Part shown: positions 10,314 to 19,808 of the stretch, in pieces
Layout of the letters: each line of letters begins with the position of its first letter
Numbering within the stretch: position 1 is the stretch's first letter
Assembly (NCBI GenBank): GCA_024641125.1
Contig: JAHEDQ010000004.1
Location: forward strand, 1-54,217
Length of the DNA: 54,217 nt
Direction: 5' to 3'
Origin: Candidatus Competibacteraceae bacterium
GTDB lineage: Bacteria; Pseudomonadota; Gammaproteobacteria; Competibacterales; JAHEDQ01
Notes under the pieces: model-generated
The model's database searches: none
Told to the model about the DNA's origin: nothing
Seen by the model: the letters and a program-made list of their open reading frames with translations, nothing else
Made by a program: the position numbers and the translations under genes

Positions 10314-10408
10314 GATCATCACTTTATAAGCAAATAATAATTTCGCCTGATGCATATGTCCGATGGTTTGGATCTGTGCGAACGACGGCGACGGAACGAC
10401 CCGAACTC

Positions 10409-10894
10409 ATGCCCACTGCTAACCCCGTTCACTCAACCCTGGTACTCGGCATCGGCAACACACTGCTGTCGGATGAGGGCATCGGCGTTCACGTGGTCCA
10501 AAAGCTGGCCCATGATTCACCCAGCCTGCGGGCAACGTTCATGGACGGCGGCACTCTGAGTTTTTCCCTGGCCGGTCCCATCGAGGCTTGCCGGCGGCTG
10601 ATCGTGGTGGACGCGGCGGAACTCAAGGCACCTCCCGGCACCCTGCGGGTGTTTCTGGACGACGCCATGGACCGGCATGTGGCCGCCGGCGGCAAGCGCA
10701 GCGTTCACGAGGTCGGCCTCGCCGATCTGTTGGCGGTGGCCGCCTTGGCGGGCCGCCTGCCTCGGCAGCGGGCCCTGGTGGGTATCCAACCCGAATATGT
10801 GGACTGGGGCATGCGCCCCACCGAAGCGGTGGCGAATGCCCTGCCCAGCGCCTGCGCCGCGATCGAGCGGCTGGTCGAGGACTGGCCAACATGA
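10409..10894 (+). CDS. [NiFe]-hydrogenase maturation endopeptidase (HyaD/HupD family)
   Basis: TLVLGIGNTLLSDEGIGVHVVQKL; start at MPTANPVHS. Confidence 0.9.
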   Translation: MPTANPVHSTLVLGIGNTLLSDEGIGVHVVQKLAHDSPSLRATFMDGGTLSFSLAGPIEACRRLIVVDAAELKAPPGTLRVFLDDAMDRHVAAGGKRSVHEVGLADLLAVAALAGRLPRQRALVGIQPEYVDWGMRPTEAVANALPSACAAIERLVEDWPT

Positions 10895-11316
10895 AACTTC
10901 AAGACATTCCTGTGTCGGTTCAACCCACCGACAACGACGACGCGGAGTCCACCTTCACGCCGGCGCTATTGGCTGAGATCGCCGATCACCTGGAAGCATT
11001 ACAGGAGCGCGGTGCGACTCATCTGGTCGATCTGCGCGGGCTGCCCATGACTCGGTCGGACCGCAGCGCGCTGATCGGCGCTCTGGGACGGGGTGAAATC
11101 ACCATCCAGGTGGATGCGCTGGGCCGGAGCGAGGCCTGGGAAACGGGCTACGCCGGGGTCTGGTGGGTTGAGCATCGCTCGCCGGAGGGCATGGTGGTGG
11201 CCGAGCATATCGAGATCGCATTCGTTCCGCAGATCGTCCCGGCCCATCCGGACGACGTCCGCAGCGCACTGGCGCGGCTGCGTGCACGCAGCGAACCCGG
11301 AGGCGCAGTGCAATGA
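10891..11316 (+). CDS. HupH/HyaF-like hydrogenase expression protein (C-terminal domain only)
   Basis: MKLQDIPVSVQ...LLAEIADHLEAL..GATHLVDLRGLPM...ALGRGEITIQVDALGRSEAWETGYAGVWWVEH; ~141 aa; ATG overlaps the protease stop. Confidence 0.75.
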   Translation: MKLQDIPVSVQPTDNDDAESTFTPALLAEIADHLEALQERGATHLVDLRGLPMTRSDRSALIGALGRGEITIQVDALGRSEAWETGYAGVWWVEHRSPEGMVVAEHIEIAFVPQIVPAHPDDVRSALARLRARSEPGGAVQ

Positions 11317-11360
11317 AACCGCGCCCCGATCTTCACCCCCATCCGGCAGAGGAGAGCCCA

Positions 11361-12446
11361 ATGTCGCAACCCGAAACCCTCGGCCTGCAGCTCGCCAGAC
11401 GCGGCATAAGCCGCCGCAGCTTCCTGAAGTTCTGCACCGCCATGGCCAGCGCGATGGCCCTGCCGCCGGCAATGGCGGCGCAAATGGCCGACGCCCTGGC
11501 CAAAGCCCATCGCCAATCCGTGATCTGGTTGTCGTTTCAGGAATGCACGGGCTGCACCGAGTCCCTGACCCGATCTCACAATCCCTCGCTCGAGAGCTTG
11601 ATCTTCGATTTCATATCCCTGGATTACCACCATACGCTGCAGGCCGCATCCGGCGAAGCGGCGGAGCACGCCCGGGAAGCCGCCATGGCCGCCAATGCCG
11701 GCAACTACATCGTGGTGGTGGACGGTTCGGTGCCGCTGAAGGACGACGGGGTCTACTCCACCATCGCCGGCATCACCAATCTGCAAATGCTCAAGGATAC
11801 GGTGAAGGACGCGGCCGCGGTGGTGTCGGTGGGCACCTGCGCCGCGTTTGGCGGCATACCCAAGGCCAAGCCAAACCCGACCGGTGCGGTGGCCATTAGT
11901 GAAATCGTCACCGACAAGCCGGTCATCAATGTGTCGGGCTGCCCCCCGATTCCGGTGGTCATTACCGGTGTGCTGTCCCACGTGCTCACATTTGGCTCCA
12001 TACCCGAACTCGATCATCTGGGCCGGCCGTTGGCGTTTTTCGGAGAAACCATCCACGACCGTTGCTACCGGCGGCCGTTTTACGACAGGGGCCTGTTTGC
12101 CAAGGCGTTCGACGACGAGGGCGCACGCAAAGGCTGGTGTCTGTTCGAGCTGGGGTGCAAAGGCCCCACCACATACAACGCCTGTGCAACGGTCAAGTGG
12201 AACGACGGCACCTCGTTCCCGATCGAGTCGGGCCACGGTTGCCTCGGCTGCTCGGAACCGGATTTCTGGGATGGGGGTGGTTTTTACAAAGCCCTCTCCC
12301 AGGGCAACTGGGGCACCGCCGAGGGCATCGCCGCCGCGGCCGTGGCCGGCGCGGCGATCGGCACAGGCGCGGCGATGATGTCGCGCAAACGCCAGCAATC
12401 CATGGTTCAGGAACACGGCGAATCGGAAGGAGGTACCCTCAAATGA
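11361..12446 (+). CDS. hydS: [NiFe]-hydrogenase small subunit, Tat-exported (Isp-type, HydS/HynS)
   Basis: Tat motif SRRSFLKFC; WLSFQECTGCTES; C-terminal hydrophobic anchor; RBS gaggag upstream. Confidence 0.92.
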   Translation: MSQPETLGLQLARRGISRRSFLKFCTAMASAMALPPAMAAQMADALAKAHRQSVIWLSFQECTGCTESLTRSHNPSLESLIFDFISLDYHHTLQAASGEAAEHAREAAMAANAGNYIVVVDGSVPLKDDGVYSTIAGITNLQMLKDTVKDAAAVVSVGTCAAFGGIPKAKPNPTGAVAISEIVTDKPVINVSGCPPIPVVITGVLSHVLTFGSIPELDHLGRPLAFFGETIHDRCYRRPFYDRGLFAKAFDDEGARKGWCLFELGCKGPTTYNACATVKWNDGTSFPIESGHGCLGCSEPDFWDGGGFYKALSQGNWGTAEGIAAAAVAGAAIGTGAAMMSRKRQQSMVQEHGESEGGTLK

Positions 12447-13102
12447 CGCTGCTCGAGTTTGCCCGAGGTCCGGGCCTGCAATGGTCCCTGGTGATCCTGG
12501 CGGTCGGCATGATGTGGCGCCTGGTGGGCATTCTGGCCCTGAAACACAAGCCGGATTTCTCGGAACCCAGGGCCGGTGGTGGAGCGATGTTTGCCGGAGC
12601 AGTGAAGACCGTTTTCACCCGCATGGTGTACGCCAAACCGTTTCGCACCCAGACCACACTGGCCAGCTTGCTGAGCTATGTGTTCCATATCGGCCTGGCC
12701 ATCGTCGTGTTCGGCTTTGGGCCCCACATCCTGTTTATCCGGGATCTCACCGGATTGTCCTGGCCCAATCTGCCCTCGGGCATGATCTACCTGACCGGGG
12801 TGATCACCCTGGGCGCGCTGGTCGCGCTGCTGATCCGGCGCATGACACACCCGGTGCTGCGGCTGCTGTCTAACTTCGATGACTATTTCAGCTGGCTGGT
12901 GACGGTGCTGCCCATCGCCACCGGATTGCTGGCGGTGGCGCATCTGGGGGCTCGCTACGAAACCCTGCTGGGGCTGCACATACTCAGTGTCGAGCTGCTG
13001 TTGGTCTGGCTGCCGTTCGGCAAGCTGGGGCATGCATTCCTGGTGTTCGTCTCCCGCGCCACCACCGGCGCGGTGTTCGCACGGAGGGGGGCCGCGACAT
13101 GA
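12443..13102 (+). CDS. isp1: Isp1: NarI-like membrane cytochrome b subunit
   Basis: ~219 aa multi-TM protein MTLLEFARGPGLQWSLVILAVGMMWRLVGIL...; ATG overlaps hydS end; position between hydS and Isp2. Confidence 0.85.
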   Translation: MTLLEFARGPGLQWSLVILAVGMMWRLVGILALKHKPDFSEPRAGGGAMFAGAVKTVFTRMVYAKPFRTQTTLASLLSYVFHIGLAIVVFGFGPHILFIRDLTGLSWPNLPSGMIYLTGVITLGALVALLIRRMTHPVLRLLSNFDDYFSWLVTVLPIATGLLAVAHLGARYETLLGLHILSVELLLVWLPFGKLGHAFLVFVSRATTGAVFARRGAAT

Positions 13103-14466
13103 GCACTGCAGACATCAATGAGAAACACCCGCTGGATCTGGACCAGGCCCGGGTCAGTATCAAAAAGCCCGAAACACGATCCGATATCCAGGGCGATCTG
13201 ACCGACCAGGAACGGGTAGACACGGCGATGCGCAATTTCGTCAAGGACTTTGGCGCCGTGGCGGCAACCTACATGGAGGCCTGCGTGCACTGTGGCCACT
13301 GCGCGGAAGCCTGCCATTTCTATGTGCAGACCCAGGATCCGAAATACACCCCGATCTGGAAGCTCGAGCCGTTCAAACAGGCTTACAAGCGCGAAGCCGG
13401 ACCTTTTGCCTGGTTCTACCGGGCCTTGAATCTGAAGCGCAAGGTCACCACCAGGGAGCTCGAGGCATGGCAGGAGCTGATCTATGATTCCTGCACCATG
13501 TGCGGTCGCTGTTCCCTGATCTGCCCCATGGGAATCGACATCGCTACCTTGGTGGGCTTGGCACGCCACGGCATGTTCCAGGCCGGTCTGGTGCCCCATG
13601 AGCTGTGGGCGGTGGCAGAACGGGCCGAACGCGAAGGCAGCCCGCTGGGCGCCACCGCGGATGTGTTCGAGGACCGGGTCGAGTGGATGGGGGACGAGCA
13701 CGAGGTCGAAATGAATATCGACCTGGACCAGGCGGACGTTATGGTCACCCTGTCGTCGATCGAGATCCAGAAGTATCCAAAATCCATGGCGGATCTGGCC
13801 AAGGTAATGAACCACATGGGTCTGTCCTGGACTTTCCGGACCGACGGCTATGAGGCCACCAACTTCGGCATGTTATCGGGTAACAGCGCGTGGCAGCGGG
13901 ACATGAGCATGAAAATCATCGATGCGGCGATCAAGATCGGCGCGAAAACGGTGATTCTGCCCGAATGCGGGCATGCCTACGGGGCGCTGCGCTGGCAGGG
14001 GGCTAACGTCTACGGCAAACCACTGCCGTTCCGGGTGCGGCATATCTCCGAATTTCTGGCCGAGGCCGCCCGCGAGGGCAAACTCAAACTCAAGAAGGTC
14101 GACAAGAGTGTCACTTTTCACGACCCCTGCCAGGTCTCCAGGCGGGGCGGCGCGACCCAGGCGCCGCGGGACGTCATCAGCGCGCTGGGGCTGGAAATGC
14201 GCGAAACCCAGGATCATGGGGACTACAACTGGTGCTGTGGCGGGGGCGGCGGCGTCATCACCATTCACCGGGCCGACCCGATCCGTTACAAAGCCTTTGA
14301 AATCAAGATGCGGCAGATCGATGAAATCGAGGCAGACCTGATGGTCACCAGTTGCGCCAACTGCCGCCAGAACTTCGACGACAGCCAACAGCACTTTCAG
14401 TGGGATCGGAAAATGGAATCCCTGCTGGAACTGGTGGCCGACAACCTGATCGAGGATCCAGCATGA
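13099..14466 (+). CDS. isp2: Isp2: heterodisulfide-reductase-like Fe-S protein
   Basis: CVHCGHCAEACHFY, CTMCGRCSLICPMG, CCGGGGGV; 455 aa between isp1 and hydL. Confidence 0.87.
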   Translation: MSTADINEKHPLDLDQARVSIKKPETRSDIQGDLTDQERVDTAMRNFVKDFGAVAATYMEACVHCGHCAEACHFYVQTQDPKYTPIWKLEPFKQAYKREAGPFAWFYRALNLKRKVTTRELEAWQELIYDSCTMCGRCSLICPMGIDIATLVGLARHGMFQAGLVPHELWAVAERAEREGSPLGATADVFEDRVEWMGDEHEVEMNIDLDQADVMVTLSSIEIQKYPKSMADLAKVMNHMGLSWTFRTDGYEATNFGMLSGNSAWQRDMSMKIIDAAIKIGAKTVILPECGHAYGALRWQGANVYGKPLPFRVRHISEFLAEAAREGKLKLKKVDKSVTFHDPCQVSRRGGATQAPRDVISALGLEMRETQDHGDYNWCCGGGGGVITIHRADPIRYKAFEIKMRQIDEIEADLMVTSCANCRQNFDDSQQHFQWDRKMESLLELVADNLIEDPA

Positions 14467-16211
14467 GCAAACGTATCGTGGTCGATCCGATCACCCGAAT
14501 CGAGGGTCATCTGCGCATCGAGGCCGAGACCGACCCCAGTGGCAACATCAGTCAGGCCTATAGCTCCGGAACCATGGTGCGGGGCATCGAGATCATCCTG
14601 CGGGGGCGGGATCCGCGCGATGCCTGGGCGTTTGCCCAGCGTATTTGCGGTGTTTGCACCCTGGTCCACGGCATGGCCTCGGTGCGTTCGGTGGAGGACG
14701 CGCTCAACTATGAGATTCCCATCAACGCGCAGTTGATCCGCAATCTGATGATCGGGGCTCAGTACGTCCATGACCACGTGATGCATTTTTATCACCTGCA
14801 CGCCCTGGACTGGGTGGACGTGGTCTCATGCCTCAAAGCGGACCCGAAGGTGGCATCCGAGATCGCCCAGAGCCTGTCCAGCTGGTCCAAATCGTCGCCC
14901 GGCTACTTCGCGGACACGCAGACTCGGATCAAGGAGTTCGTTGAATCCGGTCAGCTGGGCATTTTCGCCAACGGCTACTGGGGCCATCCGGATTACCGGC
15001 TGCCCCCTGAGGTCAATTTGATCGCGGTGGCGCACTATCTCGAGGCGCTGGCCTGGCAGCGGGACGTAGTCAAGCTGCACGCCATTTTCGGCGGCAAGAA
15101 CCCGCACCCCAATTTTCTGGTGGGCGGCGCACCTTCGCCGATTTCCATCGACCCTGGCGGGATCGGCGGCGGCTCCGGATCCACCGCCCTCAACGTGGTC
15201 GGTCTCCAGCAGGTGCGGGACATCATCCTCAGCATGCAGCAGTTCGTGGACCAGGTTTATGTGCCTGACACCATCGCCATCGCTGGTTTCTACAAGGATT
15301 GGTTCGAGCGAGGCGAGGGGCTGGGCAATTTCATGACCTTCGGCGACTTCCCGATGCAGGGCATCAACGATCCGGACTCCTTCCTGATTCCGCGGGGTGT
15401 GATTCTGGACCGGGATCTGTCGACCATCCATCCGGTGGACTTGAACGACCCGGATCAGGTGCAGGAATTCGTCGCCCACTCCTGGTACGACTACGAGGGG
15501 GGCAAGGAACTGGGTCTGCATCCCTATGCCGGCGAGACCCAACTCAACTACACCGGACCCAAACCACCCTACGATCAGCTTGACGTGGACCAAAGCTACT
15601 CCTGGCTGAAGGCACCGCGCTGGCGGGGTAAAGCGGTGGAAGTCGGCCCGTTGGCGCGGGTGCTGATGCTGTATGCCAGCGGCCACGAACCGACTCGTGC
15701 GCTGGCAGATCAGACCCTGAGTGCTCTGGATCTGCCGCTAACGGCTTTGTATTCGACCCTGGGACGCACCGCCGCACGGACGCTGGAGACCAAAATCATC
15801 GCCGATCAGATGATGTCCTGGTGGCAGCAGCTGGTGGATAATATCAAGGGCGGGGACCGCAAGGTGCACAATGAAGCGCTGTGGGATCCCTCCACCTGGC
15901 CGTCGGAAGCCAAAGGCGTCGGCTTCATGGAAGCGCCCCGCGGCGCCCTGGCCCACTGGATCGTCATCAAGGACGAGAAAATCGACAATTATCAAGCTGT
16001 GGTGCCCTCCACCTGGAACGCCGGACCCCAGGACCCCACTGGCCAGCATGGCGCCTACGAGGCGGCTTTGATGGATCGTCATGCACTGTATGACCCACAG
16101 CAGCCACTGGAGATTCTGCGCACCATCCACAGCTTCGATCCCTGCATCGCCTGCGCAGTACATGTGTCCGATCCGGAGGGCAAAAAACTGGTTGAAGTAA
16201 AAGTACGCTGA
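14463..16211 (+). CDS. hydL: [NiFe]-hydrogenase large subunit (HydL/HynL)
   Basis: DPITRIEGHLRIE, RICGVCTLVHGMA (L1), DPCIACAVH (L2) followed by a ~15-residue cleavable tail. Confidence 0.95.
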   Translation: MSKRIVVDPITRIEGHLRIEAETDPSGNISQAYSSGTMVRGIEIILRGRDPRDAWAFAQRICGVCTLVHGMASVRSVEDALNYEIPINAQLIRNLMIGAQYVHDHVMHFYHLHALDWVDVVSCLKADPKVASEIAQSLSSWSKSSPGYFADTQTRIKEFVESGQLGIFANGYWGHPDYRLPPEVNLIAVAHYLEALAWQRDVVKLHAIFGGKNPHPNFLVGGAPSPISIDPGGIGGGSGSTALNVVGLQQVRDIILSMQQFVDQVYVPDTIAIAGFYKDWFERGEGLGNFMTFGDFPMQGINDPDSFLIPRGVILDRDLSTIHPVDLNDPDQVQEFVAHSWYDYEGGKELGLHPYAGETQLNYTGPKPPYDQLDVDQSYSWLKAPRWRGKAVEVGPLARVLMLYASGHEPTRALADQTLSALDLPLTALYSTLGRTAARTLETKIIADQMMSWWQQLVDNIKGGDRKVHNEALWDPSTWPSEAKGVGFMEAPRGALAHWIVIKDEKIDNYQAVVPSTWNAGPQDPTGQHGAYEAALMDRHALYDPQQPLEILRTIHSFDPCIACAVHVSDPEGKKLVEVKVR

Positions 16212-16234
16212 TGAAACATCCAATGGAGATCACG

Positions 16235-16489
16235 ATGAACAAAAGCCTGGTTGGCAGCTTCTTGTTGTTGGCATCGTTACCGGTCCTGGCCCACAGCGAC
16301 GGCGAACACCCCGGCGGCATTCTGGCCACGTTGCTGCACCTCATCACCAGCGCAGATCATCTGCTGACGGGCGCAGTGCTGGTTGCCGCAGGGTTGCTTG
16401 CCGCATGGGTCCTGCAAAAACCGGCCTTGCGGGCAATCGCCTTCGTCAGCACCCTGGCCGGCGCCATTTTGTTGCTCGGCTCGGTTTAG
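16235..16489 (+). CDS. Small HupE/UreJ-like membrane protein
   Basis: MNKSLVGSFLLLASLPVLAHSDGEHPGGILATLLHLITSADHLLTGAVLV...; signal peptide plus H..T..DHLL-type motif as in HupE. Confidence 0.55.
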   Translation: MNKSLVGSFLLLASLPVLAHSDGEHPGGILATLLHLITSADHLLTGAVLVAAGLLAAWVLQKPALRAIAFVSTLAGAILLLGSV

Positions 16490-16552
16490 ACCGAGCGTAG
16501 ATAAAGCAGCCGCCAATCTGCTTCGTCCAGAATAAATCAGAGGCTCCTGAAG

Positions 16553-16588
16553 AAAAGGCCCCCGCAGAGATCTCTGCGGGGGCCTTTT
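16553..16588. terminator. Bidirectional intrinsic terminator
   Basis: Perfect 36-nt palindrome aaaaggcccccgcagaga|tctctgcgggggcctttt between convergent hydL operon and groEL. Confidence 0.9.
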
Positions 16589-16612
16589 TCGGCGTCGCTA
16601 TGGCGCGCTGAT

Positions 16613-18268
<1,656 letters not shown>

Positions 18269-18311
18269 CTATCTAAAAATTGTTGAACGGAGGAGACGGG
18301 ACTCCGGGCGA

Positions 18312-18602
18312 TCAGTTGTCGATCACCGCCATGATGTCGTCTTCGCGCATCACCAGCAGCTCATCGTCACCCAGCTTGACCTCGCTGCCGGAGTACTTCC
18401 CGAACAGCACCTGGTCTCCCACTTTGACGTCCAGCGTGCGACGCTCTCCAGTATCGAGCACCTTGCCGTTACCGATGGCGACAATCTCGCCGCGGGAGGG
18501 CTTCTCCGCCGCCGAGCCTGGCAGGACGATGCCGCCGGCCGTGGTGGTCTCTTCTTCCATACGCTTGACGACGACACGATCGTGCAAGGGACGAATGTTC
18601 AT
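18312..18602 (-). CDS. groS: Co-chaperonin GroES
   Basis: 96 aa [31 protein letters not shown]. Confidence 0.98.
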   Translation of the reverse strand: MNIRPLHDRVVVKRMEEETTTAGGIVLPGSAAEKPSRGEIVAIGNGKVLDTGERRTLDVKVGDQVLFGKYSGSEVKLGDDELLVMREDDIMAVIDN

Positions 18603-18651
18603 TCTCTGGTTTCTCCTTGGGGAAACAGTCCTAATTCAATTCGTGAGGCTG

Positions 18652-18678
18652 TTAGCACTCGCCTCGAGCGAGTGCTAA
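18652..18678. promoter_or_regulatory. CIRCE operator (HrcA-binding)
   Basis: TTAGCACTC-GCCTCGAGC-GAGTGCTAA: perfect 9-9-9 CIRCE ~50 bp upstream of groES. Confidence 0.95.
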
Positions 18679-18774
18679 TAATAGTCAGCAACTCAAATCT
18701 GTCAATACGCGATCGAAGGAATGGGGACGACCAACCGAGGTTTCAAGTGCCGGGAGGGAATTGAGCGTCGGCAG

Positions 18775-18905
18775 GGCAAAGGCGATAAGCGCCCATCCGC
18801 GGTGTTGGGCGCGCTCGAATGAGCGCAGGACTGGCCTGCGCCCGCCCGTCTAACGCCTGGGCGCTCCTCGCCTTGCTGAGATGCAATGAACTCATGGAAC
18901 GGGAC
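18775..18905. repeat. Dispersed structured repeat, family R1 copy 2
   Basis: Same orientation and strong similarity to 41-171; stems retained, loops differ. Confidence 0.85.
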
Positions 18906-19047
18906 AGCAGCGTGTTGAAAGCGCCTCACTCCGCACGATACGGCGTTAAAATTCCGTAAAAACAAGCGCTTACCGGGTTTAAACTGCGCGTTCGCCGACG
19001 TTTTTAACTTGCCTCGCACCCGACCGAGACGCTTTCAACACGCTGCT
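18906..19047. repeat. 142-bp element with perfect 18-bp terminal inverted repeats
   Basis: agcagcgtgttgaaagcg (18906-18923) and cgctttcaacacgctgct (19030-19047) are exact reverse complements. Confidence 0.85.
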
Positions 19048-19516
19048 AGTCATCCTCCCGGCGCCACTCACCTTCGATGGTCGGGCGTCCTCTACCGCTC
19101 TGCGCCCCGGTTGCGGGGTTGTCCATGACCGGTCCGGCTGCGGCCGAGGCGGAAACAAGACCCGCGCGGCGAAGGGCGAGTTTGACCAGCCAGGCACGAC
19201 CCGCCGGCAGCAGGCAGGCGAAGCCGATGGCGTCGGTAAAAAACCCGGGTGTCAGCAGAAGTACACCGCCCACCGCCAAAAACACGGCATCCAGCAGCGA
19301 TTTCGCCGGGACCGCACCCTGCGCCATGCTGCGCTGTGCTTCCCGTAAGGTGGCGAGCCCCTGATGGCGCAAAAGCAGCGAACCCAAAACCGCCGTCAGA
19401 ACAATGAGACCGATGGTCGGCAGGACACCGATCCAGCCACCCACGGTGATCAGAAGATAGATTTCAAAAATGGGGACAATCAGAAATGCGAGCAATATAA
19501 GTTGACCAAGACGCAA
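19046..19516 (-). CDS. fxsA: FxsA family membrane protein
   Basis: LRLGQLILLAFLIVPIFEIYLLITVGGWIGVLPTIGLIVLTAVLGSLLLRHQG; TTG start with GGAG upstream; located beside groSL as in many gammaproteobacteria. Confidence 0.8.
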   Translation of the reverse strand: MRLGQLILLAFLIVPIFEIYLLITVGGWIGVLPTIGLIVLTAVLGSLLLRHQGLATLREAQRSMAQGAVPAKSLLDAVFLAVGGVLLLTPGFFTDAIGFACLLPAGRAWLVKLALRRAGLVSASAAAGPVMDNPATGAQSGRGRPTIEGEWRREDD

Positions 19517-19808
19517 TGCAGCGCTCCAGTTGGTGATGCCGATCGGGCATCTTATTATAGTCGGGCGGTCGAAGCAGCCGCGGTCGAGGGTCGGGCCGTG
19601 CAGCTGGGCCCGCGATTCAAACCCAGGGGAAAAGCGCGTCAGCTTTGCCCCTGGGCACGTATACATTGGTGCCCCGGGCTGCGGCCCCGAGGCGAACACC
19701 GGAACTGTACCCGGCTGCGCTGTTCAGACCTGCAGGCGCGCCGGCGGCGCGGACATGACGCGGGGGCAACGCTGAATCGTGCGCACGGATGATCCAAGGA
19801 AATCCCGA

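Noticed and set aside
11148-12416. 422-aa minus-strand ORF opposite hydS
   Set aside because: Antisense to an unambiguous hydrogenase small subunit; low-complexity His/Gly-rich translation.
18702-19019. 105-aa minus-strand ORF across R1 copy 2 and the TIR element
   Set aside because: Translation is of repeat DNA; R1 copy 1 does not support a conserved reading frame.
18906-19047. The 18-bp inverted repeat as a simple intrinsic terminator for fxsA
   Set aside because: Arms are 106 bp apart with no T-run at the distal arm; geometry fits a TIR element better than a terminator.
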